Source: an uncultured Eubacteriales bacterium
GTDB lineage: Bacteria > Bacillota > Clostridia > Oscillospirales > Acutalibacteraceae
Direction of reading: 5' to 3'
NCBI GenBank assembly: GCA_934445015.1
Contig: CAKSDJ010000010.1
Span: forward strand, 1-36,134
DNA length: 36,134 nt
Positions 23,823 through 30,504 of this stretch are shown here, one piece after another. Position numbers and translations under genes: made by a program. Position 1 is the first letter of the stretch. Each line of letters starts with the position of its first letter. Under the pieces are notes generated by a model. It made no database searches. It had not been told where the DNA came from and saw nothing but the letters and a program-made list of their open reading frames with translations.

Positions 23823-24491
23823 TTAAATTCCGAGCGCCTCGTCCGAAATTTCGGTATCTGCTTCATCATTATAAAATTCTGCGTCTTTAAATTTAAAAAT
23901 TCCGCGTATCATACTGTTCGGAAAAGTATGAATTAAAGTATTGTAGTATTCAACAAACGCGTTATAGTTAAGTTTTGCCTGTGCAAAACCGTTTTCGCTG
24001 TCCCTTATCTGATTTAAAAGTTCCATAATGCTCTCGTTTGCCTTTAAATCGGGATAATTTTCAAGCGCTATCTGAAATTCTTCGGAATTGCGAATAACTC
24101 TTGAAAGTTTTGAGGCTGCGGCAGAACCTTTTTGTGTGCGGTTTTTTGATACTTCTACCTGAACATTTTCTTCATGTGCCATATACTTATCTGCAACTTT
24201 ATTTGCTTTTACAAGCAGCCTTTCAGAGCGCTCTTTAAAAATGCCTATGTTACTGAAAGACGACTTTGTTTTCTGATAAGCGTTCTGTATTCTGTTGTAA
24301 TTTAAAATAAACATTACTATAAGCGCGGTCAATACGCCCAAAACGCAAATAGCGCCCGGAAACGGCTCGCTTGTCGCACCGTCGGCATCGGGCTCCAACG
24401 CCATTGAAAAAATAATAAGCCACAAAAAACAACCTGCCAGACACGAACCTAAAAGTTTTAATAATTCTAAAAAAGTATTGCTTTTTTTCAT
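23823..24491 (-). CDS. LemA-family membrane protein
   Basis: The protein of 222 aa from ATG 24491 (GGGG 9 nt upstream) has two closely spaced N-terminal membrane helices (about 6-60 in this numbering) and then the helical LemA region. The C-terminal part is diagnostic: YPDLKANESIMELLNQI, RDSENGFAQAKLNYNAFVEYYN and FPNSMIRGIFKF. LemA usually has one N-terminal helix, so the second is a variation. A longer frame from 24566 would add 25 residues but lacks a ribosome site. It has a clear promoter and heads a two-gene transcript with trmO. The family's biochemical role is unknown. Confidence 0.87.
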   Translation of the reverse strand: MKKSNTFLELLKLLGSCLAGCFLWLIIFSMALEPDADGATSEPFPGAICVLGVLTALIVMFILNYNRIQNAYQKTKSSFSNIGIFKERSERLLVKANKVADKYMAHEENVQVEVSKNRTQKGSAAASKLSRVIRNSEEFQIALENYPDLKANESIMELLNQIRDSENGFAQAKLNYNAFVEYYNTLIHTFPNSMIRGIFKFKDAEFYNDEADTEISDEALGI

Positions 24492-24582
24492 TTTTAAATT
24501 CCCCTTTTTATAATAATAAACGCTTATAGGCTGACCGTTGATAATTTTAAACCTGTAAGGCGGCACTTTTATTGCACTTTAT

Positions 24583-24611
24583 ATAATAAAACCGCTGCCG
24601 ATAAAAGTCAA
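24583..24611 (-). promoter_or_regulatory. Promoter of the lemA-trmO transcript
   Basis: Minus-strand TTGACT (24611-24606), 17-nt spacer, TATTAT (24588-24583), leaving a leader of about 85 nt before the LemA start at 24491. Confidence 0.65.
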
Positions 24612-24651
24612 TGTCTTGACGGCAAAAAAATAGGATTTATATATAAAAAAA

Positions 24652-24668
24652 GCAAGGCAAAGCCTTGC
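24652..24668 (-). terminator. Short terminator-like hairpin
   Basis: Perfect GCAAGGC-AAA-GCCTTGC stem-loop, followed on the minus strand by a TTTTTTTAT run. It lies downstream of tRNA-Pro and just upstream of the lemA promoter. Confidence 0.75.
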
Positions 24669-24672
24669 AAAT

Positions 24673-24738
24673 TTTTTGCTATTGTTGTTTTTTTAATAAG
24701 TAAAGAGGTAAAAAAATCTAAGAATTCAATAGCAAAAA
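24673..24738. repeat. 12-nt inverted repeat flanking 42 nt
   Basis: TTTTTGCTATTG (24673-24684) is the exact reverse complement of CAATAGCAAAAA (24727-24738). It sits between the tRNA-Pro terminator and the next hairpin. No gene lies between the arms. Confidence 0.6.
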
Positions 24739-24739
24739 T

Positions 24740-24773
24740 AAAACCGACAGATGTTACGGCACCTATCGGTTTT
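24740..24773 (-). terminator. Terminator of tRNA-Pro
   Basis: Stem AAACCGA (24741-24747) with TCGGTTT (24766-24772), followed on the minus strand by TTTTATTTTTGC. It begins directly at the encoded CCA end of the tRNA. Confidence 0.65.
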
Positions 24774-24849
24774 GGTCGAGGCGACAGGATTCGAACCTGC
24801 GGCCTCTGCGTCCCGAACGCAGCGCTCTACCAAACTGAGCCACGCCTCG
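24773..24849 (-). tRNA. tRNA-Pro, anticodon CGG
   Basis: The minus strand folds as a complete tRNA. The acceptor stem CGAGGCG pairs with CGCCTCG, followed by discriminator A and encoded CCA. The D arm contains GCTCAGTTTGGTAGAGC. The anticodon stem CTGCG/CGCAG encloses TTCGGGA, giving anticodon CGG. The T arm is GCAGG-TTCGAAT-CCTGT. It decodes CCG. The 77-nt length includes CCA. Confidence 0.97.
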
Positions 24850-25025
24850 ATATAAACAATAATATAGAAATTTTACCACGGTCTGAGATTGAACAAAATC
24901 GCGCTGCTACTCCGCTACACTTGCGGTGCCCGAAAAAATTTATTGCCTTGGAGCGGCAAATTTTTTTGACCGCGGCGTTTTTTCACACTCGCTTCATCTG
25001 CCGCAGGCAGCACTCGTGCTCAAAA
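24850..25025. repeat. Hairpin-rich non-coding element next to tRNA-Pro
   Basis: No ORF is credible here. On the minus strand it carries a run of tight hairpins: AGCAC-GA-GTGCT (about 25014-25025), CTGCC-TGC-GGCAG (about 25003-25015), a GCCGC... GCGGC pair around an A-rich patch (about 24952-24977) and CCGC-AAGTGTA-GCGG (about 24911-24928). The composition is far more GC-rich than the flanks. It directly follows a truncated tRNA-like 5' end. It may be a repetitive palindromic element or insertion remnant; identity unknown. Confidence 0.5.
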
Positions 25026-25045
25026 CTACCAAACTGAGCCACGCC
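25026..25045 (-). pseudogene. Truncated copy of tRNA-Pro 5' region
   Basis: Twenty bases are identical to 24827-24846 of the intact tRNA-Pro gene, covering the end of the acceptor stem and the whole D arm. After GGTAG the similarity stops and the hairpin-rich sequence begins, so no anticodon or T arm follows. It is a tRNA fragment, not a functional tRNA. Confidence 0.8.
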
Positions 25046-25155
25046 CTGATTTTACACGCTATTTCTTAAAAATATTCAATCAACTCATATATTATATATA
25101 AACAGTTGCAAAAAGTCAACATAAAAATAAAACGAGTTTACGGTCAGAATAAAAA

Positions 25156-25184
25156 ATGCCGGGTAAACAATGCTTACCCGACAT
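25156..25184 (-). terminator. Terminator of the nagA-ROK transcript
   Basis: Stem ATGcCGGGTAA (25156-25166) and TTACCCGaCAT (25174-25184) with one mismatch and a 7-nt loop, followed on the minus strand by TTTTTATT. It lies 13 nt after the ROK gene stop. Confidence 0.85.
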
Positions 25185-25197
25185 TTCATAAGTATTA

Positions 25198-26574
25198 TTA
25201 TTTTAATTTGGGCAAACTTGCTGCTGCAACCGACTGACCAACGCGACGCGCGTTTTCATCAGGAATATTAAGGTTGATTTTTTCAGCAAGTTCGGGGAAT
25301 TCTTTGTCAAGAACCTCTTTGGCGCGCTCAAGCAATATTTCGCCGCCCTTGCCGCTTGTAACACGACCCATAATAAGAACGTGCTTAATATCGTAAAACT
25401 CGCTGTAATAGGCAATAGCGTAGCCAAAATAAGCACCTATGGTGTCATAAATAGCAGCGGCGCGCGGGTCGCCCTCTTTCATAAGGTTCTGAACAACCTT
25501 GAGTTTTTCTGCAGGAGACAGGTTTTCATCAAGTTCAATGCCTGCGGCAGGCGCAAGTTTGATAACGCCGTCCTGCGAAAAATATTTAACGCCGCAGCCG
25601 TAATCGCCCGACCATTCGTCAACCATAGCGTCGGTGCAAAAATCTACCGGAGCAAAAGCAAGTTCGTTAAGCCAGCCGGTAATATTGCCCTGAGGGTCAA
25701 CGTAGCCTGCCGCTTCGGATGTACCCATTGCAATACCGAGAACCGCGTTGTCGTTAAGGTTCATTGCACCTGCAAGCGCGGTAACGTCGCCGTCGTTTGC
25801 AACTTCAATAGGAATATTTTCGCCTATTTCTTTTGCAACGTCAAGGTACATATTTTTAACTTTCTTTTCAAAGTCTTCTTTGCTGACTTTAAGAAACAGT
25901 GACGCTACCATTATGCGGTTATCAATGTAAACACCTGCGCTTGAAACGCCTATTGCGTCAACGCGCGGCATTTTTGAAGCAGCGGTTTTCATAGCGTCAA
26001 GTATGCCCTGATAGTGATAATCGGGGTCTGAATTTGTTTTTGGGAACCAGACAACCTCTTCCGAGTATACGCTCTCGCCGTCTATAACAGCGCTTACCTT
26101 GCGGTCTGAGCCGCCTGCGTCAAATCCTATGCGGCAACCGTCAAGATGGCGGCCTACCGGTGAAGCAGAAGATTTGTCTTTAGGGGCGTCGGCAAGGGAA
26201 ACGTTTTTTACTTCAAATTTTTCTTCATATACGCCTTCCATAAAGTTAACGTCAAAATCGCGCGCGCCGCCGTGGCGGTAAGCGTCTTTAATTTTGTTGC
26301 CTATGGTCTCGCTGCCGGCAATAATTATTTTGTAACCGCCCGCAACCCACAAAAGCGTTTTAACTATACGCTCAACAAACGCAAAATTTTCGGCATCTTT
26401 GCCTGTGCCGTCGGCAAAAACACGGGTTTTGTATGTTGTGGTGTAACCCTTGTTGCGTTCAATGCCTATAACAATGTCCTGTCCGCCGTTTTTTGTGGCC
26501 TCACGCATTTCGCGGCATACCAACGCAAGCGGTTGAAACTGCGGGTCAAGTTTAGCCTGTACTTTAAGATTCAT
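25198..26574 (-). CDS. ROK-family sugar kinase-like protein with N-terminal extension
   Basis: Residues from about 147 on form a ROK/actin-fold kinase: phosphate-1 loop GFDAGGSD (150-157), VANDGD with the probable catalytic Asp (N260-D261), and phosphate-2 loop GIAMGTSEAAGYV (280-292). The usual ROK zinc motif CxCGxxGCxE is not visible. The first 145 residues are not a winged helix, so it is unlikely to be a NagC-type repressor; the segment is rich in charged residues and unassigned. The gene begins inside the end of nagA (11-nt overlap), which suggests an amino-sugar kinase acting in the same pathway (inference). Confidence 0.82.
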   Translation of the reverse strand: MNLKVQAKLDPQFQPLALVCREMREATKNGGQDIVIGIERNKGYTTTYKTRVFADGTGKDAENFAFVERIVKTLLWVAGGYKIIIAGSETIGNKIKDAYRHGGARDFDVNFMEGVYEEKFEVKNVSLADAPKDKSSASPVGRHLDGCRIGFDAGGSDRKVSAVIDGESVYSEEVVWFPKTNSDPDYHYQGILDAMKTAASKMPRVDAIGVSSAGVYIDNRIMVASLFLKVSKEDFEKKVKNMYLDVAKEIGENIPIEVANDGDVTALAGAMNLNDNAVLGIAMGTSEAAGYVDPQGNITGWLNELAFAPVDFCTDAMVDEWSGDYGCGVKYFSQDGVIKLAPAAGIELDENLSPAEKLKVVQNLMKEGDPRAAAIYDTIGAYFGYAIAYYSEFYDIKHVLIMGRVTSGKGGEILLERAKEVLDKEFPELAEKINLNIPDENARRVGQSVAAASLPKLK

Positions 26575-27706
26575 ATTTTATTTCTCCTCCGATAATGGTT
26601 TTTTGTACGTTGAACGTACCGTCTGTAATAATTATGTCGGCGTCTTTTCCTACCTCAAGCGAACCTTTGCGGTTTTGAATGCCCAAAGTTGTTGCCGGAT
26701 TGAGCGAAGCGCCGTTTACACACTCGTTAAGCGGAATTTCGGAATTGGTGTAAACGTTCCAAACTCCCTGATTGAGGTGCAATACACTGCCGGCAACAGT
26801 GCCGTCTTCCAATCGGCATACAATGTCGCGGTATATTATTTTTGCACCGCCCAGAGTGTATTCGCCGTAGGGCAGGCCGCCTGCAGGCAGACAATCGGTA
26901 ATAAAGCAGAGTTTTCTGCCTTTGAGTTTCCACAGAATATCATAAAAACAACTGTTTACATGAAACGTATCTACTATAACTTCGCAGCTGGCGTCACTTT
27001 TAAGTGCGGCAGTTACAACGCCCGGCGCACGGTGTGCAAGCGGAGTCATTGCGTTAAAAAGGTGCGTTGCGTGTTTAACGCCCACCTGTGTTGAACGCAG
27101 CGCGGTATCATAATCGGCAGATGTATGACCCATTGAAATAACAACGTCGGTGTCGCGCGCAATTTCGCGGATCGCGGCAAAATCTTCGGTGTCGGTTTCG
27201 GGTGCCAGAGTAATAATTTTAATTATGTCGGCGTATTCTTTAACAAATTTTGCGTCGGGTTTGAGTATGTATTTCGGGTCCTGCGCGCCTTTTTTACTTT
27301 CGCTTATAAACGGACCTTCGGCGTGACAACCCAATATCTGGCAACCGTCCCAGTTTTTGCTTTCTTCTTTAAGGCTGCGGCAAACTTCAAGCGCTTTTTT
27401 AATAACTTTCATATCTACCGTCATTGTGGTGGGCAGATATCCCGTAACGCCGTTTGCAAGCAGACCTTTTGAGATGGTGCGGATAGATTCTTCCTCGCCG
27501 TCGCAAACGTCTTTGCCCAAATAACCGTGAATGTGAATGTCGATAAGTCCCGGTGAAACATATCCGCCTGCGGCGTCGATAACCTCTGCATTTTCGGGGA
27601 TTTTGTCTTCGGGAACAATGCCCTCGATAACATCGGTGTAAAGCAGGGCAAAGCCTTCAATAACGCGGTCTTTTAAAATAATTTTTCCGCCTTTTATAGC
27701 TTTCAT
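26564..27706 (-). CDS. nagA: N-acetylglucosamine-6-phosphate deacetylase
   Basis: This 380-residue amidohydrolase makes glucosamine-6-phosphate and acetate. Motifs are HIHG (58-61), the metal ligand E130 in HAEGPF, H194 in MGHTSADY, H215 in ATHLFNAM and catalytic D271 in FITDCLPAGG. GGAGG lies 9 nt before ATG 27706 and a TTGATT/TATAAT promoter is about 90 nt upstream. It is first in a two-gene transcript with the ROK protein. No nagB is visible nearby. Confidence 0.96.
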   Translation of the reverse strand: MKAIKGGKIILKDRVIEGFALLYTDVIEGIVPEDKIPENAEVIDAAGGYVSPGLIDIHIHGYLGKDVCDGEEESIRTISKGLLANGVTGYLPTTMTVDMKVIKKALEVCRSLKEESKNWDGCQILGCHAEGPFISESKKGAQDPKYILKPDAKFVKEYADIIKIITLAPETDTEDFAAIREIARDTDVVISMGHTSADYDTALRSTQVGVKHATHLFNAMTPLAHRAPGVVTAALKSDASCEVIVDTFHVNSCFYDILWKLKGRKLCFITDCLPAGGLPYGEYTLGGAKIIYRDIVCRLEDGTVAGSVLHLNQGVWNVYTNSEIPLNECVNGASLNPATTLGIQNRKGSLEVGKDADIIITDGTFNVQKTIIGGEIKYES

Positions 27707-27795
27707 TTGTGTTAACCTCCGTAACGGCGGCGTCTGTCAGATGTGCCGAAAAAGCAAAAGTAACATACCACCCATTATCTAAATTTTCCCTTTTA

Positions 27796-27824
27796 ATTAT
27801 ATAAAAAGCAAGTCGAAAAATCAA
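27796..27824 (-). promoter_or_regulatory. nagA: nagA promoter
   Basis: Minus-strand TTGATT (27824-27819), 17-nt spacer, TATAAT (27801-27796), with a leader of roughly 80 nt. Confidence 0.65.
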
Positions 27825-27892
27825 TAGATATTTTTATTTTTTGTTACTGATTTTTTTAACGTTGAAAATTATAAAAATTTTATAAAAAAGTA

Positions 27893-27921
27893 TTGACAAA
27901 TGTGGCTGCAGCACATATTAT
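27893..27921 (+). promoter_or_regulatory. acpP: acpP promoter
   Basis: TTGACA (27893-27898), 17-nt spacer, TATTAT (27916-27921); a TATAAT (27927-27932) is nearby but too far from the -35. The spacer contains the dyad GCTGCAGC. The leader is about 58 nt. Confidence 0.7.
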
Positions 27922-27985
27922 TTTCATATAATGTAAATCAGTTGAAAGCAAAAGCGAAAATTCGCTTGTTTACGGAGGTATATTT

Positions 27986-28222
27986 ATGGTATTCGAAAAA
28001 ATGAAACAGATATTGGCTGAGCAATTGGATGCTGACGAGGAGAGCATAACCCTTGAAACCGATATTCAGGATGATCTCGGTGCAGACAGTCTTGATGTTG
28101 TTGAAATGCTTATGGCAATTGAAGACGAGTTTGACCTCGAAATACCCGACGATCAGATTGAAAACCTTAAAACCGTCGGAAACGTGGTTGACTATATCAC
28201 AAAAAACACTTCCGAAGAATAA
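27986..28222 (+). CDS. acpP: Acyl carrier protein
   Basis: This 78-residue acidic carrier for fatty-acid synthesis has the phosphopantetheine site LGADSLD with S35. Helix II (DVVEMLMAIEDEF) and the IPDDQ segment are typical. GGAGG lies 7 nt before the ATG. It is monocistronic, with its own promoter and terminator, and is transcribed opposite to its neighbours. Confidence 0.97.
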   Translation: MVFEKMKQILAEQLDADEESITLETDIQDDLGADSLDVVEMLMAIEDEFDLEIPDDQIENLKTVGNVVDYITKNTSEE

Positions 28223-28236
28223 TTAAAACAAAAAGC

Positions 28237-28276
28237 AACACCGCGCGTTTCAAAACCGAAACATGCGGTGTTTTTT
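28237..28276 (+). terminator. Terminator of acpP
   Basis: AACACCGC...GCGGTGTT stem with an inner GTTTC/GAAAC stem, followed by TTTTTTATTTT, 14 nt after the acpP stop. Confidence 0.9.
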
Positions 28277-28332
28277 ATTTTGCCTTTTAAACCTGCGGCT
28301 AAAATCGGGTAAACGGCTTTGCGATGCAAAAT

Positions 28333-28866
28333 TCATTCGGTTCGGGTGCCTAAAAACTTTGCGGCGACTTCTGCAATTTTAATGTCTGAATCATCTGCGG
28401 TATCGGCTGCGTCGTTTTCAAGCAGTACCACCGTTCCGGTAATATCTCCGGCGGAGATCACCGGAACCGCCACGCATATTCTGCGCTCACAACCCTCTAT
28501 CGCAAAAACAGGGTCGTGCGCTTTGTTTATATAAGTTTTGCGGCGGTTGTTTATATTTTCGAGTTCGGGCGTTACCGCCTTTTCAAGCAGATCTTTTTTT
28601 GAGGCACCGCCTACGGCGATACATCGGTCGCGGTCGCAGAATACAACCGCAAGTTTGCTTGTTTCGGCAAGGGCTGCGGCGTAATCCGCCGAAAAAGACG
28701 CCATTTCGCCCATAGGCGAATACTTTTTAAAAATGACCTCTCCGCTACCCGAAGTGTATATTTCAAGTGGGTCGCCCTCGCGTATACGCATTGTGCGGCG
28801 GATCTCTTTAGGAATTACGACCCTGCCCAAATCATCTATTCTTCTTACAATACCCGTTGCTTTCAT
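28333..28866 (-). CDS. spoVT: Stage V sporulation regulator SpoVT (AbrB-like plus GAF)
   Basis: The protein is 177 aa from ATG 28866, which gives the family start MKATGIVRRIDDLGRVVIPKE-type AbrB swapped-hairpin DNA-binding domain (1-50) followed by a GAF-like domain (about 55-177, DYAAALAETSKLAVVF, KTYINKAHDPVFAIEG, ICVAVPVISAGDITGTVVLLE). SpoVT is 178 aa in Bacillus, where it tunes forespore sigma-G genes. A frame extending to 28944 would run through a folded leader and is rejected. The gene is convergent with acpP and has a hairpin-rich 5' leader. Confidence 0.94.
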   Translation of the reverse strand: MKATGIVRRIDDLGRVVIPKEIRRTMRIREGDPLEIYTSGSGEVIFKKYSPMGEMASFSADYAAALAETSKLAVVFCDRDRCIAVGGASKKDLLEKAVTPELENINNRRKTYINKAHDPVFAIEGCERRICVAVPVISAGDITGTVVLLENDAADTADDSDIKIAEVAAKFLGTRTE

Positions 28867-28893
28867 AAGTGTTTTGACTCCCCTTTTAAACAG

Positions 28894-28951
28894 ACAGACA
28901 ATGAAAAAACCGCCCGGCAAAACCGCGCCGTTTCGGCGTTGCATTGTCTGT
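28894..28951 (-). promoter_or_regulatory. spoVT: Folded 5' leader of spoVT
   Basis: ACAGACAATG (28894-28903) and CATTGTCTGT (28942-28951) are perfect 10-nt inverted repeats enclosing a second GC-rich hairpin (CGCCG-TTT-CGGCG, 28926-28938). The structure lies between the putative promoter and the spoVT start. Confidence 0.55.
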
Positions 28952-28968
28952 AAAATCTTTATTTATCA

Positions 28969-28997
28969 AATTAAGCGGTGATGTTATTGTTTGTCAA
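28969..28997 (-). promoter_or_regulatory. spoVT: Possible spoVT promoter
   Basis: Minus-strand TTGACA (28997-28992), 17-nt spacer, weak TTAATT (28974-28969). No clear sigma-F/G pattern was recognised. Confidence 0.4.
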
Positions 28998-29040
28998 AAC
29001 GGAATTTTTATACAGCAAACAAAATAAAATAAAAAAAACA

Positions 29041-29081
29041 CAACCGACACAAAACGATAAAAATTGAAACAGTGTCGGTTG
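29041..29081 (-). terminator. Hairpin with 10-bp stem
   Basis: CAACCGACAC (29041-29050) pairs with GTGTCGGTTG (29072-29081); the loop is 21 nt and A/T-rich runs flank it. It is the last of a series of terminator-like hairpins. Confidence 0.5.
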
Positions 29082-29106
29082 AAAAAAATTTTTTGAATAA
29101 AAAACA

Positions 29107-29132
29107 AAAGCAGACCCGTGGGGGTCTGCTTT
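29107..29132 (-). terminator. Strong terminator hairpin
   Basis: AAAGCAGACCC (29107-29117) and GGGTCTGCTTT (29122-29132) with a 4-nt loop, followed on the minus strand by TTGTTTTTTATT. Confidence 0.85.
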
Positions 29133-29141
29133 AATTTACCG

Positions 29142-29161
29142 AAAAAACCGGCGGAAGCCGC
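29142..29161 (-). terminator. Small terminator hairpin
   Basis: GCGG-AAG-CCGC (29151-29161) followed on the minus strand by GGTTTTTTC (29150-29142). Confidence 0.6.
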
Positions 29162-29286
29162 TGTGATTTTAAAAAAGCATACGTTTAAGGCGACCGTCAA
29201 CAAATTCGGTTGCCGGTGTAAGACCGTGCGGCTATGCCCGTCAAAGGCAGGATGCAGAAGTCATCTCATCCACAGACACAAGCCGT

Positions 29287-29317
29287 AAAAAACGCAGCGA
29301 TGCTTATAATAGGCTGC
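29287..29317 (-). terminator. Terminator of the small secreted protein gene
   Basis: GCAGC/GCTGC arms (29317-29313 and 29298-29294 on the minus strand) with a 14-nt loop and a TTTTTT run (29292-29287), immediately after the stop codon. Confidence 0.6.
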
Positions 29318-29318
29318 A

Positions 29319-29816
29319 TTAGTCGCCGATTGTTACTGTAACAGTGCCGACAGTAGAGTTGTTCGCGGCTTTATCAAGAACACCCGAAAGGGTCAGTGTT
29401 GCCGTCTTGGTGGGCGCCTCGTTTACAGGGGTACCTACAGCAGAATCAAGGCTTAAAGTGCTGTTGTCGAAATGGCCTTCTATGCCGGTATAGTTGCCGG
29501 CAGGAGTGTAGGTAAGTTCTGCGTTAATATCGGTATTCGAGTGGTTGGTAACGGTTATGGTGTTGCCGGCAGACCAATTGGCGTTATATTTGTGGGTTTC
29601 GGGATCCCAGGCGCCGTCGTTATATGTGAAATTCATTTCGTCCCATGCGATGGTCACACTGTAGATTGTAGTACCCGATGAACCTGCATTGTAGGTAGCC
29701 TTAACTTCGTGAGAATCGCTGCCCGTTGCAGTTTCAATTGTAGCCGCAAAAGCGGGAATTGCAGCCATAGAGAACACCATGACAAGCGTAAGAATAAGTG
29801 CAAAGATTTTTTTCAT
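29319..29816 (-). CDS. Small secreted protein with a GAWDPETH-type domain
   Basis: This 165-residue protein has a clear Sec signal peptide (MKKIFALILTLVMVF..., cleavage after AFA at about residue 24) and then one beta-rich domain with no Cys. The segment VTIAWDEMNFTYNDGAWDPETH (W58, DGAWDPETH 67-75), ITVTNHSNTDI and the ending TVGTVTVTIGD closely match the C-terminal domain of the large protein encoded two genes upstream. It has no membrane anchor or LPXTG. It is probably an extracellular or surface-assembled subunit. I recognise the motif as recurring in clostridial surface proteins but cannot name a family. AGGA lies 9 nt before the ATG. Confidence 0.8.
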   Translation of the reverse strand: MKKIFALILTLVMVFSMAAIPAFAATIETATGSDSHEVKATYNAGSSGTTIYSVTIAWDEMNFTYNDGAWDPETHKYNANWSAGNTITVTNHSNTDINAELTYTPAGNYTGIEGHFDNSTLSLDSAVGTPVNEAPTKTATLTLSGVLDKAANNSTVGTVTVTIGD

Positions 29817-29863
29817 ACTTTTTCATCCTTTCGACGTAATTGTTATATATATCAACCCTGCGG

Positions 29864-29901
29864 CACCGACGCTCCGCCTTTGCCGGAGCGCGGCTGCGGT
29901 G
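29864..29901 (-). other. GC-rich hairpin between two surface-module genes
   Basis: Inner stem CGCTCCG/CGGAGCG (29870-29876, 29884-29890) with outer CACCG/CGGTG (29864-29868, 29897-29901). No T run follows, so it is not a typical terminator; it may stabilise or process the mRNA so that the small secreted protein is made in excess (inference). Confidence 0.5.
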
Positions 29902-29922
29902 TTAATACCTGATTTGATTTTT

Positions 29923-30504
29923 TTATTTTGTTACGGTGACGGTTACGGGTATCTCGGCGTTAAGCGTTGCCCAGCGGTCGGTTGCCCTGTCATAAAAAGA
30001 TACCGTAAATTTACCGTCATAGGTTCCGGCGGTAAGTTTTGCCGCCGCGTCGTCTGACAAATCAAGTGTAGTTACCCGGGTGCCTGGTGCCAGACTGCCC
30101 GACTGTATGATAACGGTATCCTGTATTATCAACTGCAAAACGGCGTCCTGATTGGATTTTGAAGGGGTGGCAAACACCAAAGACGCTTTTTTTGCCGACA
30201 GGTCAACGTCAACCTGTTTTGAGTAGTTTAGCGATACAGCTCCGCCGCCGTCGGGAGCGCTTAATTTTTCGCCCGAGGTATCGCCTGCAATGGACTCTGC
30301 ATTTGCCTCAATATTCGGCTTTAGTGGCGTGTCGCCCGAAGTCGACGTGCCGTTTCCGCCGCGATTATGCCTAAGCAGAATGCCTATTACAAGCAAAAAC
30401 AGCAACAAAAGCAGTAACAGCAGCAAAAGCAAAAGCCAGCGCTTTTTACCCTCTTTTTCTTCCTCTTGCGAATTGACGGTATCGGTTTTTTTGTTTTCGG
30501 TCAT
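29923..30504 (-). CDS. Single-pass membrane protein of the surface module
   Basis: This 193-residue protein has a short charged cytoplasmic N-terminus (EEEKEGKKR), one membrane helix that is almost pure leucine (about 23-44), a Gly/Thr/Ser linker and a predicted extracellular beta domain (about 65-193, ending EIPVTVTVTK). There is no signal-peptidase site, so it should stay anchored with the C-terminus outside. Its ATG overlaps the stop of the large gene by one base (TAATG) with AGGAGG nine bases upstream, so it is translationally coupled. The family is not recognised. It could anchor or chaperone the secreted partners (inference). Confidence 0.8.
   Translation of the reverse strand: MTENKKTDTVNSQEEEKEGKKRWLLLLLLLLLLLLFLLVIGILLRHNRGGNGTSTSGDTPLKPNIEANAESIAGDTSGEKLSAPDGGGAVSLNYSKQVDVDLSAKKASLVFATPSKSNQDAVLQLIIQDTVIIQSGSLAPGTRVTTLDLSDDAAAKLTAGTYDGKFTVSFYDRATDRWATLNAEIPVTVTVTK

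Larger units (their letters stand above)
28998..29318. other. Non-coding stretch with tandem terminator hairpins
   Basis: No convincing gene is present. In minus-strand order it holds the terminator of the small secreted protein gene (29317-29287), about 120 nt of unassigned sequence with local pairings (GGATG...CATCC; GGCaACCG...CGGTCGCC), and three further hairpins at 29161-29142, 29132-29107 and 29081-29041. The frames that run through it cross these hairpins and are not supported. Confidence 0.55.

Noticed and set aside
24556..24569. A 14-nt match (taaggcggcacttt) between the lemA leader and the SCIFF attenuator
   Set aside because: Only half of the hairpin is shared, the other arm is absent at lemA, and no mobile-element context exists; probably chance.
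24850..25060. CRISPR-like or riboswitch interpretation of the hairpin block
   Set aside because: There are no regularly spaced direct repeats and no match to a riboswitch core that I recognise.
28994..29203. Small hydrophobic minus-strand ORF of 69 aa
   Set aside because: It runs through three hairpin terminators and has no ribosome site; the hydrophobic look comes from T-rich tracts.
29160..29290. Cyclic-di-GMP or cobalamin riboswitch
   Set aside because: Conserved core motifs of these classes were not found and the segment lies downstream, not upstream, of a gene start.
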